A DNA stretch of 22,500 bases, taken from NCBI GenBank assembly GCA_002104895.1, contig MCFG01000531.1, forward strand, positions 1 to 22,500, written 5' to 3'. A model generated the notes under the pieces. That model was not told where the DNA came from. It was given only the letters and a program-made list of their open reading frames with translations, and searched no databases. Origin of the DNA: Anaeromyces robustus (Eukaryota; Neocallimastigomycota; Neocallimastigomycetes; Neocallimastigales; Neocallimastigaceae). Shown one piece after another: positions 1 to 10,996 of this stretch; within the stretch, counting starts at the first letter, position 1; every line of letters starts with the position of its first letter. Made by a program: the position numbers and the translations under genes.

Positions 1-1029
1 TAATGACTTTTATAAATCATTATTCATCATAGATAAATATTAAATCATAATTAAATAAATTGTTTTTCATTGAGAATCATTTATTGTCATACTAATATAT
101 AATAAATAATAAAATAAATAAACGATTATGATAATAAAGAAAAATGCATTAATTATATATAGTAAAACTACTTATTAAAATGCTTTTCATTCTACCTTAA
201 AAAAAATTGTTAAACTTATTAATTGATTGTTATGAAAGATGAAGTAAAATAAACATAAATTTAAAATTATTAGTAAATAATGCGCCACAATAAATTATTA
301 TATAATGTAAATTATATAATAATTTAATACGTATTAAATTTTATTACAATACATAAATTTATTAAGAAATTAATTAATAATATAAGAACATAAAATCTAT
401 AAAATTATTTTATTATATACATAAATTAATGTATTATTTACATTAATTATAGTTTTATAACATTAGGTAAAATATAGAAAATAGTGATTAATTATTTATA
501 TTAGTTATAATTTTAAAAGTATAAAAAGAATTAAAAATATCTAATATAAAATGTAGACAAAAATTAAGTTCAAAAATATAATAAATAATTAATAAATATA
601 ATAAAGTTTATTAAAACAAAATTCTTTCCTTATTTAAAAATTTTCTGAACCTTAAAAGTGTCATACCTCAAAGATTAATAAAAATATTAATTAATGATTG
701 ATTGATTATTGAATAATAATTTTATATACAAATTGTATTAATCATAATAATAATAATTGTTTACTTAATTATTTTTTTTATTATTATTTTATTTTTAAAA
801 AAAAAAAAAAAATATATTGAATGGCATTGGTTAGTTTCATATGTTACAAAATATATTAATTTATAATACCACTCTATTGTTGATTATATTTATATTTATT
901 AAATAATTTATTTAATATATTTTTGAAATTATTACACAATTATTATATATATTAAAATTAAATTAAAAAGAAAATGGATAATACTTTTTTTTTTACTTAT
1001 TTATTTATTTATTATGTATATATAATATT

Positions 1030-1074
1030 ATAAATATTATAAATATTATAAATATTATAAATATTATAAATATT
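1030..1074. repeat. 9-bp tandem repeat (ATAAATATT)5
   Basis: Five uninterrupted copies of ATAAATATT lie head to tail. A second 9-bp array of about 4.5 copies (unit TTAATTATA) follows at roughly 1133-1173. Both are short AT satellites with no coding potential. Confidence 0.8.
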
Positions 1075-2261
1075 ATTATTCTTATTATACCATTATTTAA
1101 CATAACATTAATATTTTTTTTTTTTTTAAAATAAATTATATTAATTATATTAATTATATTAATTATATTAATTTTAACTATTAATTAATTTATTAATTAA
1201 TATTCATTTTATTCAAACTTTAAAACATAACATTTTAAATAAAAATAAAAATATTTATTTATAAAAATCGTTTTTTTTTATTTCTTTCTTTCATAAATAA
1301 TAAAATAGTTTTATTAAATTTTTAAACTTTATTTTATATTAAATTAAAATAATATCCCAAATTCTATATAAAAAAAGTAAAAAGAAAATATTATCTTTTT
1401 TAGAATGAAACACTTTTGTATAGGAATATTGTTTGAATATTATTAATAAATAACTAAATTAATTAGAATGAATTCTTCTTTTAAATATTTGTTAAAACTT
1501 AAATATTTAAATAAATAAATTTATTTGTTTAAAATTTATATTATATATTATATATTATTATTAAATATTATTATTATTAGCTTAATATATAAATACCTTT
1601 ATATATATAATTTTGGAGAGGTTTTTTGGTTTGAAATTACCATTATTAAAGAGAATGAGATTTAAATATTTTGATTGTTTCTCTTTTTTTATTTTTTTTT
1701 TTTTTATTTAATGAAATTTAAATTTTAAACAATATGTAATAATGACTATACTATTTCTTAATATTTATTCATCAAATTATTATTATTTTTTTTTTTAAAA
1801 AAAAATTTTTTTTTATAATAATATGCGTAATAATGAATAATTTATGAATAATTTAATGATTAATATTTAATCTACAAATGAAAGAAAGAAAATCTTTTTT
1901 ATTTAAATATTTTAAATATTTTAAATTTTAATACGTTTTATAATGTAATACAGTATGTATTGAAGTACTGTAGAAATTTATTTAAATCAAAGTTTTTAAC
2001 ATATACAAAGTATTAACTTTTATGCTGTTTATACCATTAATATTAATTAATGTTCTTTATTATTATTATTATTAATTATTATATAAAATATATAATAATA
2101 ATAATTATAATAATCAAAAATAATCAAAGATAAATAATTAAATAATTAAAATATTAGAATAATTAAAATATTAGAATAAAAGATAAAAAGAAATAAAAAA
2201 AGTTTTTATATACTAATTAGTAAATAACAATAAAAGATAATAATATTATATTAAAAATAAA

Positions 2262-2331
2262 AAATAAAATAAAATAAAATATTATATTATATTATATTAT
2301 ATTATATTATATTATATTATATTATATTATT
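2262..2331. repeat. 5-bp repeat, AAAAT array passing into ATTAT array
   Basis: A short AAAAT array runs directly into about ten perfect copies of the 5-bp unit ATTAT. The phase change at about 2280 suggests slippage of one array into a related one. Confidence 0.8.
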
Positions 2332-3243
2332 ATCTTTTAGTATTTATTTATAGAAATTATGGAATGTTATAATTTTGAAACATAATAATAATTATATTCT
2401 AGAAAACACTAAATGTTATTTAGATGTTTCAATAACAAAATAAATAAAAATATATTAATTTTTAGTACAATTGTTTTAATAACAAAATATAAGAAAAATC
2501 TTTATTTTGTATTTAATATTCCAAAAAGAATTATTGTGTATTGAATATAATAATAAATGTATGAATAATTAATAAATAAATAAATATATATATAAATAAA
2601 TAATAAATAAATAAATAATAAATATATAAATAAATAATAATAATTATTATTATTATTATTATTTATTATTATTATTATTAACTATTATTAACTATTATTA
2701 TTATTATTATTATTATTATTAAATTTACTTACATAAAAAAATTTTTTTATATACTTTAATAATTATATATAAAAAACATCACATCACAATAAAATAATAA
2801 TAAATTTTAAAAGAAAAGAAAGAAAAGAAAAGAAAAAGTCAATATTTTTTTAATAATATACGATAAAAATGTGTAACAGAATTAATAATTATTAATATTA
2901 TTATTATTATGGAAATGCAATAGAAAAAAATATTGAAAAAAAAAATAAATAAAAATAAAAAAAAGATAGGGTTTAAAGTTTAGTAATTGTTCTACAGGAA
3001 AAAAAAAATTTTTTTTAAAAATTTAAATTAAAATTAAAAAAAAAGAAGATTTATTTCATTATTATTGTAATATATGTGTTAATTTAATCTTAATATATTA
3101 AAAGAATTAGTAAATATAAAAAAAATTTTTTAAAAATAATTATTATTAAAATTACAATGAAAAAAAAAAAATAAAAATAAAATAAAAAAAAAATTATTAT
3201 AATAAATAATGAATTTAAAATTATTTAAATAAAAAAATAACAC

Positions 3244-3366
3244 ATATTTCTACTTGTAAAATTTTTGATTTCTCAGTATATTTCTACTTGTAAAATTTTT
3301 GATTTCTCAGTATATTTCTACTTGTAAAATTTTTGATTCTTAGTATACTATTACTTGTAAAATTTA
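3244..3366. repeat. 34-bp minisatellite, about 3.6 copies
   Basis: Units lie at 3244-3277, 3278-3311, 3312-3344 and a partial one from 3345. The first two are identical over 34 bp. The third has lost one base and carries a C-to-T change in its CTCAG segment. The fourth keeps only the ACTTGTAAAATTT half. Each unit contains CTACTTGTAAAA followed by a CTCAGTA-type segment, which stands out against the surrounding A/T runs. The copies are directly adjacent with no spacers, so this is not a CRISPR array. Confidence 0.85.
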
Positions 3367-4002
3367 ATTTATGCTTAAATATATATAATATAATATAATA
3401 TTCTTCATTGAGTATTTATTAATAATACCTTTAAATGATGATTAATAATTTAATAAAAACTTTATAGAAATTTTATATAAGCATATACATTAAAAAATTT
3501 TTTTTTCTTGATTATTATCACTATTTATAAAGATATTAACTTCAGAATGAGTTATAGCTTATATAGTTTATTTTTTTTTTTTTTAAAATTTAATTAGACT
3601 GTAATGATACCATTACAATAAATTTTCCTTTTAAAATTTCATATTGTTTTCTTATGCTTTATATTATTTTTTTTCTATATTATATAATATTTTATAAATT
3701 ATTTTTTTTATTATTCCTTTTTTTTTAAAAAATAATTTTTCATATTTTTAATAATTAAATAATTAAAAACACTTCCACAAACAATAAAATTTATTTATAT
3801 TATTTATAACATTAAAAAAAAAAGTTAGAGTAGGACAAATAATTATAAAAATACCAATAATAAATCTATTTAATCATTATTAATTAATTGAATAATAATT
3901 TTTTTATTTTTTTTATTATTATACATTATAAGAATAATAATTTATAATTAATAAAAAAAAACCCATTATAAATTAATAAAAATTAATAAATGTTTTTTTT
4001 TT

Positions 4003-4026
4003 TTTTGGTTTTGGTTTTGGTTTTTT
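4003..4026. repeat. Three GGTTTT units in a T-run
   Basis: Three TTTTGG hexamers in a row (GG at 4007-4008, 4013-4014 and 4019-4020) sit at the end of a long T-tract. The unit resembles some protist telomere repeats, but three copies inside a contig are better explained as a short G-containing slippage array. Confidence 0.6.
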
Positions 4027-4175
4027 TAGTACAATATAAATGTTTTAATATTATTTATTATATTTTATTATATTTATTATATCAATATTACGTTTCATTG
4101 TAATAATCATTAAAGTTAATTTAATTATGTATATTATTAAATAATAAACTTTATTTTTAAAAAAAAATTTTTTTT

Positions 4176-4236
4176 ATTTTATTTTATTTTATTTTGTTAT
4201 ATTTTGTTATATTTTATTTTATTTTATTTTATTTTA
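4176..4236. repeat. Imperfect (ATTTT)n array
   Basis: About twelve ATTTT units, two of them changed to GTTAT-containing variants near 4195-4210, follow a T-A-T homopolymer switch. Confidence 0.75.
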
Positions 4237-4686
4237 CTTTAAAGAAAATATAAAAAGCAATTCTATTATTAAATATAATATATATAATGGAATTATAAAT
4301 ATAATATATGATCAATATATAATTAGATATATTAATTTAAATATCTTGTTATAATAATATTGATTTATAAAATTATTGAATAAATAAAAATTATTTGATG
4401 AATTAATAGATTAAATTAATATAAAGAAATCAAATTCTATTTGATATTATTTTTAAATTAATAATTAAAAATTGTACTGTGTAACATTAATTCATAGATT
4501 ATTATCTAAATATGGTTAAAAATCAATTTATTTTTTCTCATGTAATATATATTAAATTATTTCTATTATAATAATCTTATTTGATAATAAAAATTTAAAA
4601 AAATATATATATAACAAATTTTATATTTATTTATATAGTTAATAAATATGAATATATAAAAAAAAAAACATTCTTTTTTATCTTTT

Positions 4687-4720
4687 ATATTATAATATAT
4701 TTCATAATATATTATAATAT
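4687..4720. repeat. Perfect 15-bp palindrome, 4-nt loop
   Basis: The left arm ATATTATAATATATT (4687-4701) and the right arm AATATATTATAATAT (4706-4720) are exact reverse complements around the loop TCAT. It could form a hairpin or cruciform. In DNA of this composition such palindromes can arise by chance, although 15 perfect pairs is long. Confidence 0.7.
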
Positions 4721-5088
4721 TAAGATTATACAATTAAGATTATATATATTTAGTTTAAATTAATATATATTGAAATAATTGAAAATATATAAAAAAAAAC
4801 TATTGAATTAATAATTTATAATATTATTAATTAATAATAATATAATTAATTATATATTATAATTTATAAATATCTTTTTTTTTAATATAGTTTAATATAT
4901 ACTTAACTATATTAATACATAGATTACTAATATTATGATTATATTATATTATATTAAAGATTTATATTATTATTTTAAAAAAAAATAAATCTAAATTAAT
5001 AAAATAATAATAATAATAATAAAAAAAAAAAAAAAACTATATATCAAAATATTATTTTTATATTATTAATAAAGAATTGTATTACATA

Positions 5089-5121
5089 AAAATATTTGTT
5101 GTTTATGAAAACAAATATTTT
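5089..5121. repeat. Perfect 12-bp inverted repeat, 9-nt loop
   Basis: AAAATATTTGTT (5089-5100) and AACAAATATTTT (5110-5121) pair perfectly around a 9-base loop. A weaker inverted repeat follows at about 5169-5204, where TATATAAAAG faces CTTTTATATA. No gene lies close enough for these to be called terminators. Confidence 0.55.
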
Positions 5122-6171
5122 GTGGTTAAATTTCCTAAATATCTTAATTTATATAGCATAAAAAATTTTTTATATAAAAGTAAAATTTTCTTTTATATAT
5201 AAATTTTTTTTTTTTTTTCTTAAATTTAATATAAATTATTTATAAAAAATAATAATAATAATAAATAAATAATAGTGAAGAAAAAAAAGAAGAAAATAAA
5301 TATTTAAATAAATTGAAGATTGTTACTTTTCTTTCTTTTCTTACTTTTTATTTTATATATTTATTTTTTTTATTTTATATTTAATTTTTTTATTTAAGTT
5401 ATATATATTTTTTTGGTACTTATTTATGTTATTTATTAAATGATTACATTCGTTTATTAAATCTTTTTTAAGCTTTTTCATTTTATATTTACAAATAAAT
5501 ACATGAACCATAACAATAACAATAGAATAGTAATTCTTATAAAGTTAAAAGAAGAAGAAAATAAAAAAAGATAGAAAAAAAAAATAAAATAGATTTATTT
5601 TAGAATTAAAGAATAGATTTTACAATTAATTTAAGAAAATATCTATTAGACAAAATACTTTTAGTATTTTTGAATGAATTGTATTTTCAATTTGGATTCT
5701 AATTATCAATTCGAATACTATATCAAAAAAATATAAAATTATATTTACATAAAAAAAAATAAATATACAAAATACAATAAAGTAAAAATAAATATCCAAA
5801 AAAAAAAAAAAAAAAGCAATTACATAATAATAAATAGTAAACGTAAACACATACATTAAGCACAAAGTTTTATTTAATGATTTAATAAAAATAAAAATAT
5901 AAAAATAAAAATAAAAATACAAATAACAATAACAAAAAAATAAAAAATTAAAATAAAAAATCTTTATACATAATTTTCAAAACAATATTAATAGATAATT
6001 ATTTAGATAGATTTGATATATATCTGAATAACCATACCAAATAAAATCCATTTTTTCAATTCTCTAATTTAAAAATAAAAGAAAATATATATATTAAAGC
6101 CTAATCTATTTAAATATTTTAAATAAATGAATATATAATACATGGAAGGTAAAAATTATAATAAAGTATAA

Positions 6172-6246
6172 ATAAAATCTATATCACTTTTATTTTAATC
6201 GATGATGTAAAAAAAAAAAAAAAAATAAATGTGATATAGATTTTAT
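6172..6246. promoter_or_regulatory. Long imperfect hairpin upstream of the PH-domain gene
   Basis: ATAAAATCTATATCAC (6172-6187) is repeated as its exact reverse complement at 6231-6246. After one T-T mismatch the arms pair for eight more bases (6189-6196 with 6222-6229), leaving a loop of about 25 nt that contains a long A-run and ATCGATGATG. The stem therefore has 24 paired positions with one mismatch and ends about 160 bp before the start codon at 6406. It may be a regulatory palindrome, a 5'-leader hairpin if transcribed, or the remains of a small inverted-repeat element. The structure is seen directly; its role is unknown. Confidence 0.5.
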
Positions 6247-6405
6247 ATAATTATATATATATATATTTTTCTTTTTTATAAAGAAATATAATTATAATTA
6301 ATATATTACAATTTTTTTGATTATTAATTTTATTTTATTTAACTATTTATATCATAATAATAATAAATTTAAATATTAGAAATAAATTATAATAAATATA
6401 ATAAC

Positions 6406-9400
6406 ATGCCTTTAGAGGATGCTTTAAATAATCTTAAGGTACAAAAACAAAGGTTAAGTGAATTAAAGGAAAAACAACGTTACTTAGTAGAAAATGATCC
6501 TAATAATGAACAATTAAAGAATGAATTTAATAAAGAATGGAAAGCTATCCTTGGTGAAATAAGTGATATATATGCTTTAAATGAAAATATGAATAGAATA
6601 AATGAATCATCGAATAATAAAGCTTCAAATAAAGATAAAAATATGGGTATGGGAGCTGATTCATATTCCTATGAAAGAGATTTAGCTGATAATCCTACCA
6701 TTGATGATATCAAAGGATTTTTAACAGATTATAACTCTGAATCAAATTCAGAAGGAGAATCAAGTTATAAAAGAAGAGTATTACGTAATCAAAGAAAAAA
6801 GAATATACAAGATAGATACTTTGAAGTTTTATCGAGAAATTTACAAAATATGAATGTAAAAGATAACTACAATAATTCACCACGTATGATGAATCAAAAA
6901 GATGATCGTATGAGATATGATGATTTAGATTTTATGAAGAAAAGTGGTCGTTTTTTAGAAGATTATGATGAAACTGGTAAACGTCTTGTAAATAATAGAA
7001 TAAGTAAAAAAAGTAGTATAGATAATATGGATTCCTTAAATGACATCAGTGATAGAAGTGGACCAATAATTGATGAAGAGATGTTAAAAGATTTAAATGA
7101 TATTAAAGAATTAAATAAAGCTATTCAACGTTCTAATTTAATTGATGATTATGATGAATTAGAAATGTTAAAGAATCGTCGTATGCCTCCACCTCCATCT
7201 AATTCTGGTGTAGTTAATCCTATAAATTCATCACCAATGAATTATGAATTCATTGAAAAATTACCAAGTAATTCAGCTTATATGATGGATAATTTTGAAG
7301 GTTCTTCTGATCATGGTTTTAATCCTGCTCGTACTCCATTACCATCATCACCAATGAGTATGAATATGAATTTAAAACATCATAATCGAACAAAGCGTCA
7401 TGTTGATCCAGCACCAATGGATGAATTAGATGATTATATTGATGTCAATGCTCTTAGAAGTGGTGGTAGTAATTCTGGTATGATAAATAAACGTAATAAA
7501 AATCCAATGCTTGGATTTGATATGCCACCAATGCCATCTTCAATGTTAGATACTAATTATATGGATAATCGTTCTGATAGAGTTTATTCTTCACCTTCCT
7601 TAATGTCTAAACATAGTATAACAAATAGTCCAAACTTAATGTCTGGAGGTCTTCCTTCACCAATGGCAAGACCAACCATGGGAACTCCAACCATGCAAAC
7701 AGCAATGAATCCAATGATGAATAACATGGCACCAACCATGCCTAATATGAATGGTATGGGAGGTATGTCATCAAGATTAAATGCTGGTATGGGACCAGGC
7801 ATGGGTATGATGTCTAATGAAGCTGCTATGGAATGGAATCAGTTAGAAGAAGAATTAAATGAAGAAGATGGTGAAGATGAACTTGATAGTGATATTGATG
7901 ATTTATTTGATAATCCTAAATCAAAAGAATATAAAGGAAATAAAGCCCTTAAACTTCTTGGTGTAGGTGCTAAAAGTGGTGCCATTAATAGAAATAAAGG
8001 ACGTAATCCTTATGCAGTAAAACATCAAAATATAAGTGTTGTTCCAAAACAAAATTATATACCAATGAGTGGTATTGGTATGGGAAAATCACCTTATATG
8101 ATGAATGAATCTAGAAGTTTAGATAATATAGCTTCATTAAATAATATGAATTCACCTTATTCACCAGATAAATCTACTAATTTAACTTCCTTTATGTCAG
8201 CACCAGATAAATTAAATAATCTTGGTGGTATGAATATGAATATGAACATGAACATGAATATGGGTATGGGTATGGGTATGAATATGGGTAATGGTAGTGG
8301 CTCTGTAAATAATGAAGGTAAAGCAATTAAAGTATTAGGTATTAAGAATAAAAAGCCATCTGCTATTAACACCAACCCAATGATGTCAATGGATTATGGT
8401 AGTGGAGTTAATGCTTCCTTTATGATTAATAATAATATGAAAGGATTTGCAAATGGTAATTCTCCAGGTGATCTTATTTCACCAATTAATAAAGTTGGTT
8501 ATGAACATATCCCTGTACATGGTGTAGGAAACCCATTAAGTGCTGGTAATAATAAATCACCATTTAATCCCCGTTCAAGAAATAATTTCAATCAAAATGA
8601 AAATGTTGCCAAACGTTATAATGATCCACATAATAAATCATTCGGTTATGATGAATCTATGATGAGTATGAATAGTAATAATAGTGGAGGTCATCGTCGT
8701 TCTAATAGTAATAGTAATAATAATAATAATAGTAATAATAGTATTAATAATAATAATAATAGTAATTCAAGTATTGATCGTTTCGATTTCAGTCGTCCAC
8801 GTGACCCAAAGAATATGAGACCTGAAGATAAATTAGATGCTATTATTTTACCATCATTAACAGTAACTATGAAACAAATAACTATTCATGAATTAACTAC
8901 TTCAACCTCTAAGAATATTTTAACTTCTGGTTATCTTTTAAAACGTAGTTCAAGTCTTTTCAAGAAATGGAAACATAGATATTTCATTCTTTGTTCCGAT
9001 CATTTATATTGTTTTGCTTCTAATCAACCTAACGAAAAATCACTTTTAGCTATTCCAATTACAAAAGATGCTGTTGTACGTGCTCATACAGAAGAAAATA
9101 AATATATTATTATTTTCATTGCTGTATGGTATGAATTTAGTATTGTACAAAAAGAATTCTATTTCCAAGCTATTAATGAAGAAGAAATGAATCTTTGGGT
9201 AAAACAAATTAAAATGGCTATTACCGTTGAAAAATTCAAAAGAACTAGTCTTCCAAAGGTTCCTGAATTACCAATGTCTCTTTTAGAAAATCTTAAAAAT
9301 GCTAATACTAGTGGAAATACTAGTGGTAATATTAGTAGTTTTGAAAGTTATAAAATGTCAAATAGTCATCCAAATATGAATAGTTTATCTGAAGAAGCTA

Positions 9401-10893
9401 CCTATAGAAATAGTAATAGTAATGATTATGAATTAAGTATCGAAAGTAATGGTAATAATCAAAGAAATAGTAATAGTAACAGAATTAGTAATGGTACAGC
9501 AGGTAATGGAAATAGTTTAAATCGTCAAAAAGAACATTTATCGATTTCAACAACTAATTCCATAAATAATCCAGAAAATACTTCTTTAGCTTCTATTCCA
9601 TCCACTCAAGCTAAAATATTTTCCAATAATAATAAATATGAAGAACATCGTAATTCTGGACTTCATCAACGTATTAATGATATTAAAATGGAAAGTAAAC
9701 ATGATTCAATGAATAGTAATTCCAATTTAAGTATTAGTTCCAGTAAAAATTCATTTACAAATGATACCAATGCTACCTTAAAAAATAATTCCCCAATTGT
9801 TACCCCAAAATCAGCTGAACCTAAAAAGGAAAAAATCGAATACCCAGCTAGAATTTCTAGTAATAATCATAAAAATCGTCATAAAAGACCTTATAAATCA
9901 AAACATGATATGGAAAAATATTTAAGAAGAAAAGAACATTCTTCAAAGAATAAAAGAGTATCCACTGAAAATATTCTTAAACATTTATCCTTAGATGATA
10001 CAAATGTTAATACCTCTTCTAGTACAGATAATAATGATTTAAGATTCTATAATAAAGATTTAGATTTCAGTGATGAAGAAGATTTATCTATTTTAATGGA
10101 TGAAGATTTCATGAATAAAAGTAAAATGGCTGAAAATAGTTTTTATATTCATTCAGGTGATGAAAAAAGTTTCAATAATAGTATTGATTATAGTATATCA
10201 GGAAAGAATAATAAAACTTCTGATTTAAATTTAAATTATAATAAGGTTATTATTACTGAAATTAGTCGTAAAGATTCTGATGGTGCTGAAAGATTTGTAC
10301 GTCCAAGAAAACATCATCGTTCTAGATCTGAAGGTAGTAATTTAAAATCATTCTCTTCAATATCATCTTCTTCAAAGAAAGAAAGTCATCGTCATTCTTT
10401 CAATAGTGGTGTTAGTGATGAAGAAACTAATCTTTCTATGTATCAAGAAATTTTATCTTCAAATAAAACAAATTATCGTATATCTCATGGAAATTTAACC
10501 ATGAAATCAAATGATGATGATAATGACATGGATGATAATAAAAATAGAAAAATTAATAATAATAAGAAAAAGGATGATGATGATTATAGTAAAAGTGAAG
10601 ATGATGATGATGATGAAGAAGAAGCTTTTAGAAGAATGGAAAATTTAAAGAATAATAAACCATCTCAAAATTTTGATGCTGATAAAAAAATATCTATTTC
10701 TAAATCTTTTTCAAGTTTTATGAATGAATTTGATGAAAAAATTAAAAATAATGAAACTGATGAATCTATTGAAAATGATAGTACTATTAAAGATGAAACC
10801 AATAATATTAATAATTCTACTACTCCAACAGAAGAATATTTTAATAAGGCTTTAACTGAATTGGCTGCTTTATCTTCTTTAAGTAAAAAATGA
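6406..10893 (+). CDS. PH-domain protein, large and mostly disordered, intronless
   Basis: This is a single open frame of 1495 codons without an intron. Residues 1-65 are charged and heptad-like, probably a coiled coil. A PH domain spans about residues 840-940 (8923-9225). It opens with SGYLLKR, followed by the basic strand FKKWKHRYFIL (W855, R858), and ends in the usual amphipathic C-terminal helix with invariant-type W931 in NLWVKQIK. PH domains bind phosphoinositides or protein partners, so membrane or cell-cortex targeting is the likely role. The rest is low complexity: a PPPP stretch (261-264), Met/Asn/Gly-rich segments (about 400-490 and 609-628), an acidic patch (about 490-505), an Asn/Ser run (766-795) and an Asp/Lys/Glu-rich C-terminal region (about 1370-1408). 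A short motif, KALKLLG/KAIKVLG, occurs twice before the PH domain. No GEF, GAP, kinase or lipase domain is recognisable, so the specific function is unknown. The first ATG of the frame follows ATAATAAC and gives the full coiled coil. The PH call is firm; no gene symbol is justified. Confidence 0.9.
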   Translation: MPLEDALNNLKVQKQRLSELKEKQRYLVENDPNNEQLKNEFNKEWKAILGEISDIYALNENMNRINESSNNKASNKDKNMGMGADSYSYERDLADNPTIDDIKGFLTDYNSESNSEGESSYKRRVLRNQRKKNIQDRYFEVLSRNLQNMNVKDNYNNSPRMMNQKDDRMRYDDLDFMKKSGRFLEDYDETGKRLVNNRISKKSSIDNMDSLNDISDRSGPIIDEEMLKDLNDIKELNKAIQRSNLIDDYDELEMLKNRRMPPPPSNSGVVNPINSSPMNYEFIEKLPSNSAYMMDNFEGSSDHGFNPARTPLPSSPMSMNMNLKHHNRTKRHVDPAPMDELDDYIDVNALRSGGSNSGMINKRNKNPMLGFDMPPMPSSMLDTNYMDNRSDRVYSSPSLMSKHSITNSPNLMSGGLPSPMARPTMGTPTMQTAMNPMMNNMAPTMPNMNGMGGMSSRLNAGMGPGMGMMSNEAAMEWNQLEEELNEEDGEDELDSDIDDLFDNPKSKEYKGNKALKLLGVGAKSGAINRNKGRNPYAVKHQNISVVPKQNYIPMSGIGMGKSPYMMNESRSLDNIASLNNMNSPYSPDKSTNLTSFMSAPDKLNNLGGMNMNMNMNMNMGMGMGMNMGNGSGSVNNEGKAIKVLGIKNKKPSAINTNPMMSMDYGSGVNASFMINNNMKGFANGNSPGDLISPINKVGYEHIPVHGVGNPLSAGNNKSPFNPRSRNNFNQNENVAKRYNDPHNKSFGYDESMMSMNSNNSGGHRRSNSNSNNNNNSNNSINNNNNSNSSIDRFDFSRPRDPKNMRPEDKLDAIILPSLTVTMKQITIHELTTSTSKNILTSGYLLKRSSSLFKKWKHRYFILCSDHLYCFASNQPNEKSLLAIPITKDAVVRAHTEENKYIIIFIAVWYEFSIVQKEFYFQAINEEEMNLWVKQIKMAITVEKFKRTSLPKVPELPMSLLENLKNANTSGNTSGNISSFESYKMSNSHPNMNSLSEEATYRNSNSNDYELSIESNGNNQRNSNSNRISNGTAGNGNSLNRQKEHLSISTTNSINNPENTSLASIPSTQAKIFSNNNKYEEHRNSGLHQRINDIKMESKHDSMNSNSNLSISSSKNSFTNDTNATLKNNSPIVTPKSAEPKKEKIEYPARISSNNHKNRHKRPYKSKHDMEKYLRRKEHSSKNKRVSTENILKHLSLDDTNVNTSSSTDNNDLRFYNKDLDFSDEEDLSILMDEDFMNKSKMAENSFYIHSGDEKSFNNSIDYSISGKNNKTSDLNLNYNKVIITEISRKDSDGAERFVRPRKHHRSRSEGSNLKSFSSISSSSKKESHRHSFNSGVSDEETNLSMYQEILSSNKTNYRISHGNLTMKSNDDDNDMDDNKNRKINNNKKKDDDDYSKSEDDDDDEEEAFRRMENLKNNKPSQNFDADKKISISKSFSSFMNEFDEKIKNNETDESIENDSTIKDETNNINNSTTPTEEYFNKALTELAALSSLSKK
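7942..8370 (+). other. Duplicated KA(L/I)K(L/V)LG motif in the PH-domain protein
   Basis: Residues 513-528 read KALKLLGVGAKSGAIN and residues 639-655 read KAIKVLGIKNKKPSAIN. The two share the pattern KA-hydrophobic-K-hydrophobic-LG followed by a lysine and an (S)xAIN end, and both sit in otherwise disordered sequence 110 residues apart. The spacing and conservation suggest two copies of a short binding motif. I do not recognise it as a named motif. Confidence 0.6.
8230..8289 (+). repeat. ATG-rich hexanucleotide repeat coding Met-Asn and Met-Gly
   Basis: AATATG, AACATG and GGTATG hexamers follow one another and encode alternating Met-Asn then Met-Gly at about residues 609-628 of the PH-domain protein. 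It is a coding microsatellite, still in frame. Confidence 0.85.
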
Positions 10894-10964
10894 AGAAATA
10901 AATAAAATTAAAATAAAATAAATCGACAGATAGATGAATAAAACAGTAAAAATAAAAAATGAAA

Positions 10965-10996
<32 letters not shown>

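Larger units (their letters stand above)
1..6405. other. Gene-free AT-rich desert
   Basis: No believable gene is visible on either strand in these 6.4 kb. The stretch is close to pure A+T, made of A-runs, T-runs and simple TA/TAA/TTTA arrays, with stop codons in all frames every few tens of bases. The only longer open stretch (5626-5922, minus strand) encodes a Phe/Tyr/Ile-only low-complexity string expected from T-rich DNA. No tRNA-like cloverleaf or rRNA-like block was recognised. The last few hundred bases should contain the promoter and 5' leader of the PH-domain gene at 6406, but in such composition no individual TATA or initiator element can be singled out. The distinct repeats and palindromes inside it are listed separately. 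Confidence 0.7.

Noticed and set aside
3244-3366. Similarity of TTTCTACTTGTA to a Cas12a-type CRISPR repeat
   Set aside because: Units are directly adjacent with no spacers, the genome is eukaryotic, and the resemblance is limited to a few bases.
4003-4026. Telomere-like GGTTTT repeat
   Set aside because: There are only three units, internal to the sequence, with no subtelomeric context.
5626-5922. Minus-strand open frame of 98 codons
   Set aside because: It encodes almost only Phe, Tyr and Ile from A-rich DNA, with no domain, no coding-like codon mix and no introns or neighbours supporting it.
7584-8375. Minus-strand open frames opposite the Met/Asn-rich part of the PH gene
   Set aside because: They are antisense shadows of coding microsatellites; the plus frame is continuous and carries the PH domain.
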